Below, one piece after another: positions 33,314-40,503 of a DNA stretch of 64,000 bases. A model generated the notes under the pieces. That model was not told where the DNA came from, ran no database searches, and saw nothing but the letters and a program-made list of their open reading frames with translations. The DNA comes from JAICXG01 sp036825615 (GTDB lineage: Bacteria > Verrucomicrobiota > Verrucomicrobiia > Chthoniobacterales > UBA10450). Position 1 is the first letter of the stretch. Each line of letters opens with the position of its first letter. The stretch spans positions 1 through 64,000 of the forward strand of contig DAISXY010000008.1 in assembly GCA_036825615.1 (NCBI GenBank), read 5' to 3'. A program made the translations under genes and the position numbers.

Positions 33314-34066
33314 TTAAACTCCGTATTCGTCGTGGCGCCGCCACCAGATATCGGGCTCGTTGCGGCCCCTGGGCGCGCGATCGAGCCACTGATACATACC
33401 CCAGAGAGCGTCGAGTCCGCGCGCATAGGTCGAGTAAGTGTGGTAAACGATTCCCTCCTCGAGCACGAACGCGCTCAGCCCGGGTTGTTCCCGAGTATAG
33501 GTCGCCGGATCAGTGCCGCTCATGGTGGCAAAGGTTGTAGCTCCTTCACTGGCACCTTCCCAGGGGCCTTCCCGGTCATAGTTATATTCATAACCGCCTT
33601 CACGCTGTTGCTTCTCGGTCAAGCCGACGCCGAAATCAGAGTTAAAGTCGCTCTCGAATGAAGAGGCCCAGCGAAAGGTCCAGCCCATTCGCTCCTTATA
33701 TGCCTGGAGCTTCGGAAGCGGCGCCCGTGAGACCGCCCAGAGCATGACGTCATGATGCGCGAGGTGAATCCAGATGCCGTTAAACCCATCGGCGATCGCA
33801 GAGCAGGAGGGACAGCCCGCGGTGTAATCCGGCCCAAACATGAAGTGATAGACGAGGAGCTGAGAGCGCCCGCGGAAAAGCTCCGCCAGCGTCGCCCCGC
33901 CCTCCTCGGTTTCGAAGCGGTACTCCTTCTCCAGCCGCACCCAGGGCAATTCCTGGCGGCGCCGGGCCAGCTCGTCCCCCTGGCGAGTGTGTTCCTTCTC
34001 CGCGCTTAGCAGCTCGAGCCTTGCCTGGAGCCATTCGCTCCGAGTTGCGGTCTTGTGTTTTGTCAT
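33314..34066 (-). CDS. DUF899-family thioredoxin-like protein
   Basis: 250 aa. LVYHFMFGPDYTAGCPSCSAIADGFNG includes the C-x2-C and neighbourhood typical of DUF899, a thioredoxin-fold family with unknown substrate. GLSAFVLEEGIVYHTYSTYARGLD and the closing WWRRHDEYG also fit. The start at 34066 overlaps the ArsR stop by 4 bp (ATGA), so translation is coupled. The same gene set (ArsR, DUF899, SRPBCC, NTF2) is found together in other soil bacteria as far as I recall. Confidence 0.88.
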   Translation of the reverse strand: MTKHKTATRSEWLQARLELLSAEKEHTRQGDELARRRQELPWVRLEKEYRFETEEGGATLAELFRGRSQLLVYHFMFGPDYTAGCPSCSAIADGFNGIWIHLAHHDVMLWAVSRAPLPKLQAYKERMGWTFRWASSFESDFNSDFGVGLTEKQQREGGYEYNYDREGPWEGASEGATTFATMSGTDPATYTREQPGLSAFVLEEGIVYHTYSTYARGLDALWGMYQWLDRAPRGRNEPDIWWRRHDEYGV

Positions 34067-34437
34067 GATTCCCTCCTCCTCCTTTTCTCGTTAGGCTGGT
34101 GTGTTGTTTGGTTTTGTTTTTCCAAAAAGGCGGCGAGCCGGTCGAGTGAGCTCTCCCAGAATTTGCGATACTCTTCCACCCATTGGGCGGCCTGCCGAAG
34201 CGGCCTGGCATTCAGCTCCATCTCGTGCACCCGGCCGTAGCGACGACGGCGAAGCAGTCCCGCTTTCTCCAGAACGCGCAAATGTTTGGAGACGGCGGGG
34301 AGCGACATCTGGTGCGGGCGGGCGAGGTGGGTGACGGGCCGGGAGCCGCGGGCGAGATGGGCGAGGATGCGGCGCCGGGTGGGATCGGCGAGGGCGGCGA
34401 AAGTGCGGCTCAACGATTCCTCCGAATGTTTAACCAT
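34063..34437 (-). CDS. ArsR-family transcriptional repressor
   Basis: 124 aa from the ATG at 34437. The winged HTH is clear (FAALADPTRRRILAHL ... MSLPAVSKHLRVLEKAGLLRRRRYGR). The usual metal-binding Cys pair is absent, so it probably senses something other than metals, in line with the SRPBCC and DUF899 partners. The ATG lies within a 16-bp perfect palindrome, the likely operator. The frame is open 48 codons further upstream, but that would include the palindrome and tRNA-adjacent sequence. A dispersed-motif copy near the 3' end (34088) encodes PNEK. Confidence 0.9.
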   Translation of the reverse strand: MVKHSEESLSRTFAALADPTRRRILAHLARGSRPVTHLARPHQMSLPAVSKHLRVLEKAGLLRRRRYGRVHEMELNARPLRQAAQWVEEYRKFWESSLDRLAAFLEKQNQTTHQPNEKRRRRES

Positions 34438-34445
34438 ATGGTTAA
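34430..34445. promoter_or_regulatory. Palindromic operator over the arsR start codon
   Basis: TTAACCATATGGTTAA is a perfect 16-bp palindrome and AT-rich against a GC-rich background. The arsR ATG (34435-34437) sits in its centre, so repressor binding would block the leader or initiation region. Autoregulation by ArsR is the simplest reading. Confidence 0.65.
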
Positions 34446-34533
34446 CTATTGAGCAGGCCGCAACGACGCGCAAGGAAATTTTTGGCCGGGCGAAAGCGGG
34501 AGGAGATTGACGCGCAAAACCGCGGCGGCAATC

Positions 34534-34607
34534 TGGGCCTGAAAGGATTTGAACCTTTGACCCTGCGCTTATCAAGCGCATGCTCTAACCAGCTGAGCTA
34601 CAGGCCC
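34534..34607 (-). tRNA. tRNA-Ile (anticodon GAT)
   Basis: Read on the minus strand: acceptor GGGCCTG pairs with CAGGCCC, the D arm is GCTC-AGCTGGTTA-GAGC, the anticodon loop is TTGATAA with GAT, and the T arm is AAAGG-TTCAAAT-CCTTT. The discriminator is A and CCA is not encoded. In most bacteria this tRNA lies with tRNA-Ala in the 16S-23S spacer. Here it stands alone about 34 kb away. Confidence 0.97.
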
Positions 34608-34673
34608 GGTGCTTTTGGGGAAGCCAACAGTGCGGGGAGTTGGCCGCCTGGTCAAGGGCTTGAATGGCCGCGG

Positions 34674-35426
34674 CTACTTTAGCAGCTGCTTGATTCGTTT
34701 TTGCAATCTCTCAAAATGCGATCCGCCCCAGTAGATGCGACCGCACTGCTGACAGCGGCGAAACGTGTCGTAATAGATTTTGGTGAGTGGCTCCAACTGT
34801 TCGAGGACCTCCTCCTTCGGCACCGCCGCAAGTCGCCCATTGCAGTGCAGACAACGGCTGAACGGTGCGATCCGGTCGCGGAGTCGAAAGCGGGCGATGA
34901 CTTCGCGCGTCTGTTCTTCGGCCTGCTGGGAACGCGGATAGTAACCCGCGCGGACCGCGGCATGCATGAGGAGCGGCCGGTCACGGGTGAGGAGACCGCG
35001 ATCCTCCGCCACCGCGATGGCGAGCAACTCCCGATCCGACGCCAGGGCTGAATACGCGACATCGACGCCTAGGAGTCGCAAATCGCGGGTCAGCTTGCCG
35101 AGATGCCCATCGGCGACAAAACGCGCCTGCTCGCGGTCTTGGAGGCGGCGACCGGGAAAAGGCTCAGGCACGGAAACGGGGTAAACGTCAATCCTCGCGG
35201 GCGCTTGCAACTGATAGCTGAAATCAACCGGTTGCCCATCGACTAGAATGAGATCGACCTCCGGATGCGGAACGCCGCAGGCTTCGATCGCATCCTTGAT
35301 TGATGTTTTCTCGCATAACTGCCTGACGACCTCGGTCTGCCCGCGATTTGGTCTGACGAAAAATGGAAGATCGCCCTGAAAATGGAAGCGGAGCTCGAAT
35401 GGTTCGAGCGGCGGGGACGGCGTCAC
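34674..35426 (-). CDS. Ubiquitin-like plus Mut7-C RNase (PIN-like) protein
   Basis: 250 aa from a GTG at 35426 that overlaps the GNAT stop (GTGA). N-terminal beta-grasp/ThiS-like part (about 1-90: FELRFHFQGDL, VDLILVDGQPVDFSYQLQ). C-terminal Mut7-C domain (about 95-250) with acidic residues FVADGHLGKLTRDLRLLGVD and RGLLTRDRPLL and a zinc-ribbon C-x2-C pair (CLHCNG ... CQQCGRIYWGGSH). Mut7-C is a PIN-fold nuclease domain that probably acts on tRNA or other RNA. The nearest gene behind it is tRNA-Ile. A longer reading frame exists upstream but overlaps the GNAT gene. Confidence 0.88.
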   Translation of the reverse strand: MTPSPPLEPFELRFHFQGDLPFFVRPNRGQTEVVRQLCEKTSIKDAIEACGVPHPEVDLILVDGQPVDFSYQLQAPARIDVYPVSVPEPFPGRRLQDREQARFVADGHLGKLTRDLRLLGVDVAYSALASDRELLAIAVAEDRGLLTRDRPLLMHAAVRAGYYPRSQQAEEQTREVIARFRLRDRIAPFSRCLHCNGRLAAVPKEEVLEQLEPLTKIYYDTFRRCQQCGRIYWGGSHFERLQKRIKQLLK

Positions 35427-35878
35427 GGCCGGAGCAAACCGCGGTAAAAGCCCGGCGCGGAATTTGGAATCTCGATCGCGCCGGTTTCCTTGCGGTAGAA
35501 TTCGATTTCGGCGGCGCAACCGATGATGGCGTAGCCATAGCCATTGGCGCGCATGTCGAGCAGAGTGGCGTGAAGCAAAGCGCGCCCGAGGCCGCGACCG
35601 CGCGCGGATTTCGCGACTCCGAAGGGGCCAAAGAATCCGCGCGCGGTTGCATCGTAACAGGCGAAGCCGAGCAACTGCTCATTTTCCACGGCAATGAAAC
35701 AACTCACCGGCTGGCGGGCGAAAGCGGCTTCCGCTTCGCTTGCCCAGCCGGGGCTGAATTCCTCACCGATCCAGCGGGCGACCAGTTGCTTCTCGGCGGC
35801 AAAGGCGCGCCTGACGAGGTCTTGAACGAGACCCGGTGCCGCAGGCAAGTCGTATAGCCTAACGAGAAGGTCGGGCAT
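35423..35878 (-). CDS. GNAT-family N-acetyltransferase
   Basis: 151 aa. The acetyl-CoA binding motif A is present (FGVAKSARGRGLGRALLHATLLDM, about 90-113: V-x5-R-G-x-G-x-A). FIAVENEQLLGFACYDATARGFFGP precedes it. Substrate unknown. Paired with the Mut7-C gene by a 4-bp stop/start overlap. A dispersed-motif copy at 35857 encodes LVRLY close to the start. The 211 bases upstream hold REP-like repeats only. Confidence 0.88.
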   Translation of the reverse strand: MPDLLVRLYDLPAAPGLVQDLVRRAFAAEKQLVARWIGEEFSPGWASEAEAAFARQPVSCFIAVENEQLLGFACYDATARGFFGPFGVAKSARGRGLGRALLHATLLDMRANGYGYAIIGCAAEIEFYRKETGAIEIPNSAPGFYRGLLRP

Positions 35879-35930
35879 CGGGAAAGTTTCCGCGCCGTGC
35901 CGGAGCAGCGCAAATCAGACAGAAGATTAT

Positions 35931-36053
35931 CATCCCGAGCGAGCCGAAGGCGACGTCGAGGACACCGATGAGTTTCATCAAGGTTTTTGGCTGTGGTCGG
36001 TTGCGGTTTCTCCACGGGATCCCTCGACTCCGCTGCGCTTCGCTCGGGATGAC
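35931..36053. repeat. Inverted pair of REP-like elements (CATCCCGAGCG family)
   Basis: CATCCCGAGCG (35931-35941) begins one copy and CGGGATCCCTCGACTCCGC ... CTCGGGATGAC (36015-36053) is the facing copy, of the same family as the pair at 16275-16419. They lie between the GNAT gene and the next minus-strand gene and could form a hairpin in the transcript. A weaker single copy is at about 45462-45495 (CCTCGCCGCGCTTCGCCGG then ATCGGGATGAC). Confidence 0.7.
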
Positions 36054-36089
36054 GGCTCATCCAAAGGGATAGGGCGAAGGAAAATCAGC

Positions 36090-36788
36090 CTAACGATCCA
36101 CCAGCACCCGGGTATTGAAGGCATACTCCATCCAGGCGCCGGCGGGACGGGCTCGCTGGCGGCCGACGGCGCCACGCGGTTCATCTTCGCCCCAGTAGAG
36201 ATCGATCTGGAGCGGCGAAATCCCCGCCCCGGTGTCGCTCACGAGCCACTCGTTGCTCCCGGTTTGCTCGTTCACGGTTTCGGATTTGATCGTGAGCTTG
36301 TCGTGCTGTTTCAGGATCGGGTTGTGGCGTGAGATCGCGCAGGAGCGCCGCGGAATCAGCACCTCTCCATGCCGCCCAAGCGGCGCCCGCGCAAAAGCGT
36401 AGCGACCGCCACCGTCATAACGAAGGTAGTTGCACCCGTCGACCGGTTCGCGCAATCGCCCGAAACCTTCCTTCTTCACCGCGCGCAGAAAATCGCGCGC
36501 GTATTTCCGGCCACGCAGCCCACGCGCTCGCACCAGGGTTACGTCAAAGCCGCGCCTGGCCGTGAAGCCGGATTCCCTGGGAGTGTAGTAGAGGGTGCAG
36601 AAAAAAATCTGGTCGTAGCTCTTGCTGAAGATTGCGGGCCGGTCCTTCAGGCGGCGCACGTTCCGGCGCAGCTCCGCGATTTTAGTCGCGCGGAAGGCGC
36701 GCAACTCGTCGTCGGACATCCGATCAGTGATGGCATCGGGATTACCGGCCGCCGCGCTCCGGGCGAAAAGGAGTGCGCCTAACGACAA
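36090..36788 (-). CDS. Exported protein of unknown function, NamZ operon
   Basis: About 232 aa. The frame shows a signal-like stretch (LILLSLGALLFARSAAAGNP) and a coherent mature protein (MSDDELRAFRATKIAELRRN ... RARPAGAWMEYAFNTRVLVDR). No ATG exists before residue 24. I use TTG at 36788. A CTG at 36797, overlapping the NamZ stop as CTGA, would give a better signal peptide (then RRL would lie just outside). The family is not recognised. It follows VanZ and NamZ genes, so a cell-wall link is possible. The stop TAG and the signal region each contain a TCGTTAGGC copy (36088, 36777). Confidence 0.6.
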   Translation of the reverse strand: MSLGALLFARSAAAGNPDAITDRMSDDELRAFRATKIAELRRNVRRLKDRPAIFSKSYDQIFFCTLYYTPRESGFTARRGFDVTLVRARGLRGRKYARDFLRAVKKEGFGRLREPVDGCNYLRYDGGGRYAFARAPLGRHGEVLIPRRSCAISRHNPILKQHDKLTIKSETVNEQTGSNEWLVSDTGAGISPLQIDLYWGEDEPRGAVGRQRARPAGAWMEYAFNTRVLVDR

Positions 36789-36793
36789 AAGGA

Positions 36794-37885
36794 TCAGTCG
36801 CCGAAGAAGCGCCCGACCGGGCCGCCGAGCAGGACTTCGATCGGGAGCCGGTGATATTCGTATTCGTAGGGCGGCTGCTTCCACACAAAAGAGTTCGGAT
36901 ACAAACGGCGAATGGTTCTGATCACTTCGAGTCCCGTGGCGAATGGTTGGAACCTCTCGCGCGCGAGCACGTGCAATTGCGCGCCGCCGCAGAGTTCGCC
37001 GGCAAATTTTTGGAAGGTGGGTTGAAACCAAACCGGGCGGAAATAAACACCGGCGAGACTTTTGGCGTTCAGTTCGCGCGCCAGCCGTTCCGCGTCGATA
37101 AAGGGCGCGCCGAAAATCTCGAACGGGCGGGTCGTGCCGCGGCCCTCGGAGATGTTGGTTCCTTCGAGCAAACACATCCCGGGATAAACCGTCGCGGTCT
37201 CGAGCGTCGGCATGTTTGGCGAAGGCATGACCCAGGGCAGTCCGGTTTCGTCGAACCACATCTTCCGCTCCCAGTTTTCCATCGGCAGGATGAGGAGCCG
37301 GAGGTTTGGGAAAGCCTCGGCGCGGAAGCGCTCCGCCAGTTCCGCAATGGTGAGGCCGTGGCGGACCGGGAGCGGATGCAACCCGACAAAGGAACGGTAC
37401 TCGGGATCGAGCGGGGGTCCTTCAGTCGTTAGGCCATTGAGCGGGTTTGGCCGGTCGAGCACCACCACTGGCAGGCCGGCCTTTTCGCAGGCGCCGAGGC
37501 AGAGGAACATCGTCCAGATAAAGGTGTAATAGCGCGCGCCAATATCCTGCAGATCGATCAGGAGAAGGTCGAGACCGTGAAGCATCTCCGGCGATGGTTC
37601 CCGCACCGCACCGTAAAGGCTGTAGACGGGAATCCCGAGCCGGCGATGACGATAGCTTTCCCACTCGACCATGTTGTCCTGAGTCTGGCCAAGGAAGCCA
37701 TGTTGCGGTCCGAAAAAGGCGGCGAGTCGCCATTGCCTCTCGTGGCCTGCTTCGAGAATCTCCGAAGCGTGAATTAGCTGAGAGGAAACCGATGCCGGGT
37801 GAAGCAATGCGCCGATCCGGGCGCGGCGGAATTCCTCAGGCCAAAGCTCGGCCAGGCGGTCGAGGGGTAAAACCACCCGCTTCAT
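36794..37885 (-). CDS. DUF1343 / NamZ-type exo-beta-N-acetylmuramidase
   Basis: 363 aa from the ATG at 37885. GPQHGFLGQTQDNMVEWESY, LLIDLQDIGARYYTFIWTM, VVLDRPNPLNG, SPNMPTLETATVYPGMCLLEGTNISEGRGTTRPF and PFEIFGAP (read as separate blocks) are the strong conserved blocks of DUF1343, whose studied member NamZ releases terminal MurNAc from peptidoglycan chains. No signal peptide is visible, which fits a cytoplasmic recycling role, although many NamZ are exported. Coupled to VanZ by an ATGA overlap. A dispersed-motif copy at 37426 encodes GLTTEG. Confidence 0.9.
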   Translation of the reverse strand: MKRVVLPLDRLAELWPEEFRRARIGALLHPASVSSQLIHASEILEAGHERQWRLAAFFGPQHGFLGQTQDNMVEWESYRHRRLGIPVYSLYGAVREPSPEMLHGLDLLLIDLQDIGARYYTFIWTMFLCLGACEKAGLPVVVLDRPNPLNGLTTEGPPLDPEYRSFVGLHPLPVRHGLTIAELAERFRAEAFPNLRLLILPMENWERKMWFDETGLPWVMPSPNMPTLETATVYPGMCLLEGTNISEGRGTTRPFEIFGAPFIDAERLARELNAKSLAGVYFRPVWFQPTFQKFAGELCGGAQLHVLARERFQPFATGLEVIRTIRRLYPNSFVWKQPPYEYEYHRLPIEVLLGGPVGRFFGD

Positions 37886-38334
37886 GCCGCAGGTTGGCGG
37901 CGCGTGAGGGCGAGATGAATCGCGCCGCAAATCAGGATCCCGAGGAGCGCGCCGGCGTAGTCAATGAAAACGTCGCCTAACGACGGCGTGCGCGAAGGGA
38001 CGAACGATTGATGATATTCATCCGCAGCCGCGAAAATCAGCGCCGGGAGAAACGCAACCGCCGCGCGCCACGAAAAGGGAACGATCAGCCCGCGCAGAGC
38101 ACGAAAGATCAGGCCGGTGAGGATCGCGTATTCCGCGACGTGCGCCGCTTTTCGCACCAGGAGATGAATCTGCGCGATCGTGAGCGGAGAAAGGTCCGGT
38201 TTAAACCAGCGGAGCAAAGGCGTGAGGAGGTGCGAGGTGTGGTCGGCGGAGAGGAGATCGGTCGAACCGAAAAACATGAGCGCCAGCCACAAAATGACCG
38301 GACCCCAGGCCTTGAGCAGAGCGCCAAGCTTCAA
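37882..38334 (-). CDS. VanZ-family membrane protein
   Basis: 150 aa with four hydrophobic segments and the VanZ pattern: FFGSTDLLSAD after helix 1, RKAAHVAEYAILTGL in helix 2, AAADEYHQSFVPSRTPSLGDVFIDYAGALLG near the end (acidic and His residues conserved in the family; given here only as landmarks). VanZ proteins affect glycopeptide resistance or envelope traits, mechanism unknown. First gene of the VanZ-NamZ-unknown operon. Motif copy 37975 encodes PSLGD. Confidence 0.88.
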   Translation of the reverse strand: MKLGALLKAWGPVILWLALMFFGSTDLLSADHTSHLLTPLLRWFKPDLSPLTIAQIHLLVRKAAHVAEYAILTGLIFRALRGLIVPFSWRAAVAFLPALIFAAADEYHQSFVPSRTPSLGDVFIDYAGALLGILICGAIHLALTRRQPAA

Positions 38335-38398
38335 TCGCGCAGTCTAGCCTCGGCCACTCGTCTGACAAACCAGCCGACTCGCGCTAGCTTCGCCGCCG

Positions 38399-39355
38399 AT
38401 GTCGATCTCCCTCAGCCAGCCGCTGATTTTTGAGCCGCTTTTCATGGAGCGGATCTGGGGCGGGCGCCGTCTCGAGACGGTATTTGGGAAACGACTCCCG
38501 CCGGGGAAGCAGATCGGTGAATCATGGGAAATTGTCGATCGGCCCGAAGCGCAGAGCGTCGTGAGCCAGGGACCGCTGCGCGGGACAACGCTGCACGACC
38601 TGTGGCTCCAACAAAGGGCAGAAATTTTCGGGCTGGACCTGCCCGATACGCCGCGGTTTCCGCTTCTGCTCAAGCTGCTCGATGCCTCCGCGCAGCTCTC
38701 TCTCCAGGTGCATCCGCCGGAGCCGGCGGCCGGCTCGTTAGGCGCGGAGCCGAAGACCGAGTTCTGGTATTTCGCCGCGAGCGCGCCGGGCGCGGAAATC
38801 TTCGCCGGTCTGCGCCGCGGGGTGGAGCAGGACGAATTCGCGCGCGCAATCGAGCACGGCTCGGTCGCGGATCAGCTCCATCGCATCGCGGTCAGAACCG
38901 GCGACAGTTTCTTTGTCCCAAGCGGCCGCGTTCATGGGATCGGCCCCGGCAACTTGATCGTTGAAATCCAGCAAAACAGCGACACGACCTATCGGGTTTT
39001 CGATTGGGACCGGCGCGATGCGGCAGGCAACCGGCGCGCGCTCCACATCGCGGAATCAATCCGCTCGATTCGGTTCGACGACTGCGAACCGGAATGTCTG
39101 CATCCGGCGGGCGAGCAACTGGTGGTGTGCCCTCATTTTGTGGTCGAGAAATGGGATCTCACGGCCGAGCGGCCGGCGTTCGATCGCGCCGCCTTCGCGA
39201 TTTTCGTATGTCTGAGCGGCGAACTAGAAGCGGCGGGTGAGAGATTTCGCGCGGGGGCTTGCTTTCTCGTGCCGGCCTCGGCCGCAGAACGCACGACGCT
39301 GCGGTCACGAGGCGCAGCGGCGACGGTCCTGCGGGTGACGTTGCCGGGTCGTTAG
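38399..39355 (+). CDS. manA: Mannose-6-phosphate isomerase, type I (short form)
   Basis: 318 aa, the length of Bacillus-type ManA. The cupin metal ligands are seen in LQVHPPEPA (His), PKTEFWYF (Glu) and the His of SGRVHGIGPGN. LIFEPLFMERIWGGRRL is the family start. It interconverts mannose-6-P and fructose-6-P for GDP-mannose or mannose use. Its last codons and stop (CGTTAG) lie in a TCGTTAGGC copy at 39349, and another (38735) encodes GSLGAE. Divergent from vanZ. Confidence 0.93.
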   Translation: MSISLSQPLIFEPLFMERIWGGRRLETVFGKRLPPGKQIGESWEIVDRPEAQSVVSQGPLRGTTLHDLWLQQRAEIFGLDLPDTPRFPLLLKLLDASAQLSLQVHPPEPAAGSLGAEPKTEFWYFAASAPGAEIFAGLRRGVEQDEFARAIEHGSVADQLHRIAVRTGDSFFVPSGRVHGIGPGNLIVEIQQNSDTTYRVFDWDRRDAAGNRRALHIAESIRSIRFDDCEPECLHPAGEQLVVCPHFVVEKWDLTAERPAFDRAAFAIFVCLSGELEAAGERFRAGACFLVPASAAERTTLRSRGAAATVLRVTLPGR

Positions 39356-39450
39356 GCAAGCGTGTGCACCATCCTTCTCACCCGCTATAACTTTCACCTC
39401 TTCCAGCGCAATTACCCCGAGTTGATCAGCGTTTGTGCCGGCTTGCGCGG

Positions 39451-39573
39451 CGTAGCACAGGCATCCCTGCCTGTGCGGCCACCGGGCGTCTCGCCCGGTG
39501 TTTGTCTGACGGCGGTTTTGATTCACCGGGCGAGACGCCCGGTGGCCCCACAGCCGGGAACGGCTGTGCTACG
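39451..39573. repeat. Large composite inverted repeat after manA
   Basis: CGTAGCACAGGC (39451 on) returns as its complement near the end (GGCTGTGCTACG, to 39573) with mismatches. Inside it ACCGGGCGTCTCGCCCGGTG and CACCGGGCGAGACGCCCGGT face each other. Each arm is also a hairpin. The layout is BIME/REPIN-like. It lies between convergent genes (manA and the DUF4864 gene) and could act as a bidirectional transcription end, but has no T run. Confidence 0.75.
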
Positions 39574-39576
39574 TCA

Positions 39577-40035
39577 TCAGATGTGCAATCCCGGCAGGTG
39601 GCGCGCCGGCTGCGGGCCGGAAGGTTCCACCCCGTCGATTTTCCAGCCGGTGGCCTCGGCGGTAAAACTGTAGAGAAATTCCCGCACGCTCCCATCGTGG
39701 GCGCGCAAAAAGACCTGGACGAGCGCATTCCCGCCCGCTACCTGCATGGCGCCGAACTCCACATGCTCCGCCTCTCGCATCGAGGCGAAATCACGCCGAA
39801 TCATGCGCTCAAACTGCGCCCGGGAAAATTTCTGCTGCACCCCTGCGGCCGCCTGCCGGTAGGCGCTGTCGAAATCATCCGCCTGAAAAGCGGAGAGTTG
39901 TTGCCTGACGATCGAGTAGAGTTGTTTCGCCGGCGGCGCGGGGGTGCGTTCCCGCGCGAGATGGGTCGTGAGTACGGCCGTGCCGCAGGTCGCGAAGAAA
40001 AGAAGGAGGAGCAAGGCCTTGAGCAGACGGTTCAT
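39577..40035 (-). CDS. DUF4864-family exported protein
   Basis: 152 aa. An N-terminal hydrophobic segment (LLKALLLLLFFATCGTAVLTT) acts as signal or anchor. The pattern QLSAFQADDFDSAYRQAAAGVQQKF followed by F..MIRRDFASM and a YSFTAEATGWKIDGV end matches DUF4864, a small NTF2-like family of unknown role (described here by landmarks, not full sequence). The gene is 3 bp after the DUF971 stop on the same strand, so the two are probably co-transcribed. Confidence 0.8.
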   Translation of the reverse strand: MNRLLKALLLLLFFATCGTAVLTTHLARERTPAPPAKQLYSIVRQQLSAFQADDFDSAYRQAAAGVQQKFSRAQFERMIRRDFASMREAEHVEFGAMQVAGGNALVQVFLRAHDGSVREFLYSFTAEATGWKIDGVEPSGPQPARHLPGLHI

Positions 40036-40038
40036 GGC

Positions 40039-40350
40039 TCAGGCAGGGCGGGCCGGATCGATTCGGCGCAGATAATCGAAGGGATAAAGCCCGGTGTTGT
40101 GACCGTCGGCCCAGGTGAGTTGAAGGGCGTAACCGCCGACCAAATTCCAGCCGCGCAAGACGAAGCTCTGGTCGCTGTAGCTCACATCCGGTCTGACAAC
40201 GTCGCCGAGCACATCGGGTTCCCCCCCGCAGGCGGCGCACGGACAGGCGGTGCGCAGAAAACGCAACGGAAGGAAAGTCTCGGTCCCGTCCTTCCATTGG
40301 ATCGCCAGTTCGGTTCCGATCTGCTCGATATTGACCGGCTCCAATCGCAT
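40039..40350 (-). CDS. DUF971-family protein
   Basis: 103 aa. LAIQWKDGTETFLPLRFLR, CPCAACGGE and NLVGGYALQLTWADGHNTG match DUF971, the domain also found at the N-terminus of gamma-butyrobetaine hydroxylases. The Cys cluster (C-x-C-x2-C) may bind metal. Bacterial stand-alone copies often neighbour Fe-S assembly or Mrp genes; none is here. Upstream lies the hairpin and hexamer-repeat leader at 40375-40473. Confidence 0.9.
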   Translation of the reverse strand: MRLEPVNIEQIGTELAIQWKDGTETFLPLRFLRTACPCAACGGEPDVLGDVVRPDVSYSDQSFVLRGWNLVGGYALQLTWADGHNTGLYPFDYLRRIDPARPA

Positions 40351-40374
40351 CGCAAAAGGAGCCTAGCAATTCAT

Positions 40375-40473
40375 GCGCGAGAGGCAAAGCTTCTCTCGCG
40401 CCATCCTCCTCCTGCTCGTGCTCCTGATCGTGCTCGTGCTCGTGCTCGAAGCAGGAGCAGGAGAAAGAGCAGA
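40375..40473. repeat. Hairpin plus GTGCTC hexamer repeat in the DUF971 leader
   Basis: GCGCGAGAG (40375-40383) and CTCTCGCGC (40393-40401) form a perfect 9-bp stem. Directly beyond, about 40402-40460 is a run of hexamers related to GTGCTC and CTCCTG. AGCAGGAGCAGGAG (about 40448-40465) is the complement of the CTCCTGCTC end of the run. On the minus-strand transcript this is a purine-rich leader of DUF971. It is the GC-rich counterpart of the array at 61025-61143. Confidence 0.65.
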
Positions 40474-40503
40474 TCGAACCACTGTCTTAGGCGGCCGAAA
40501 TCG

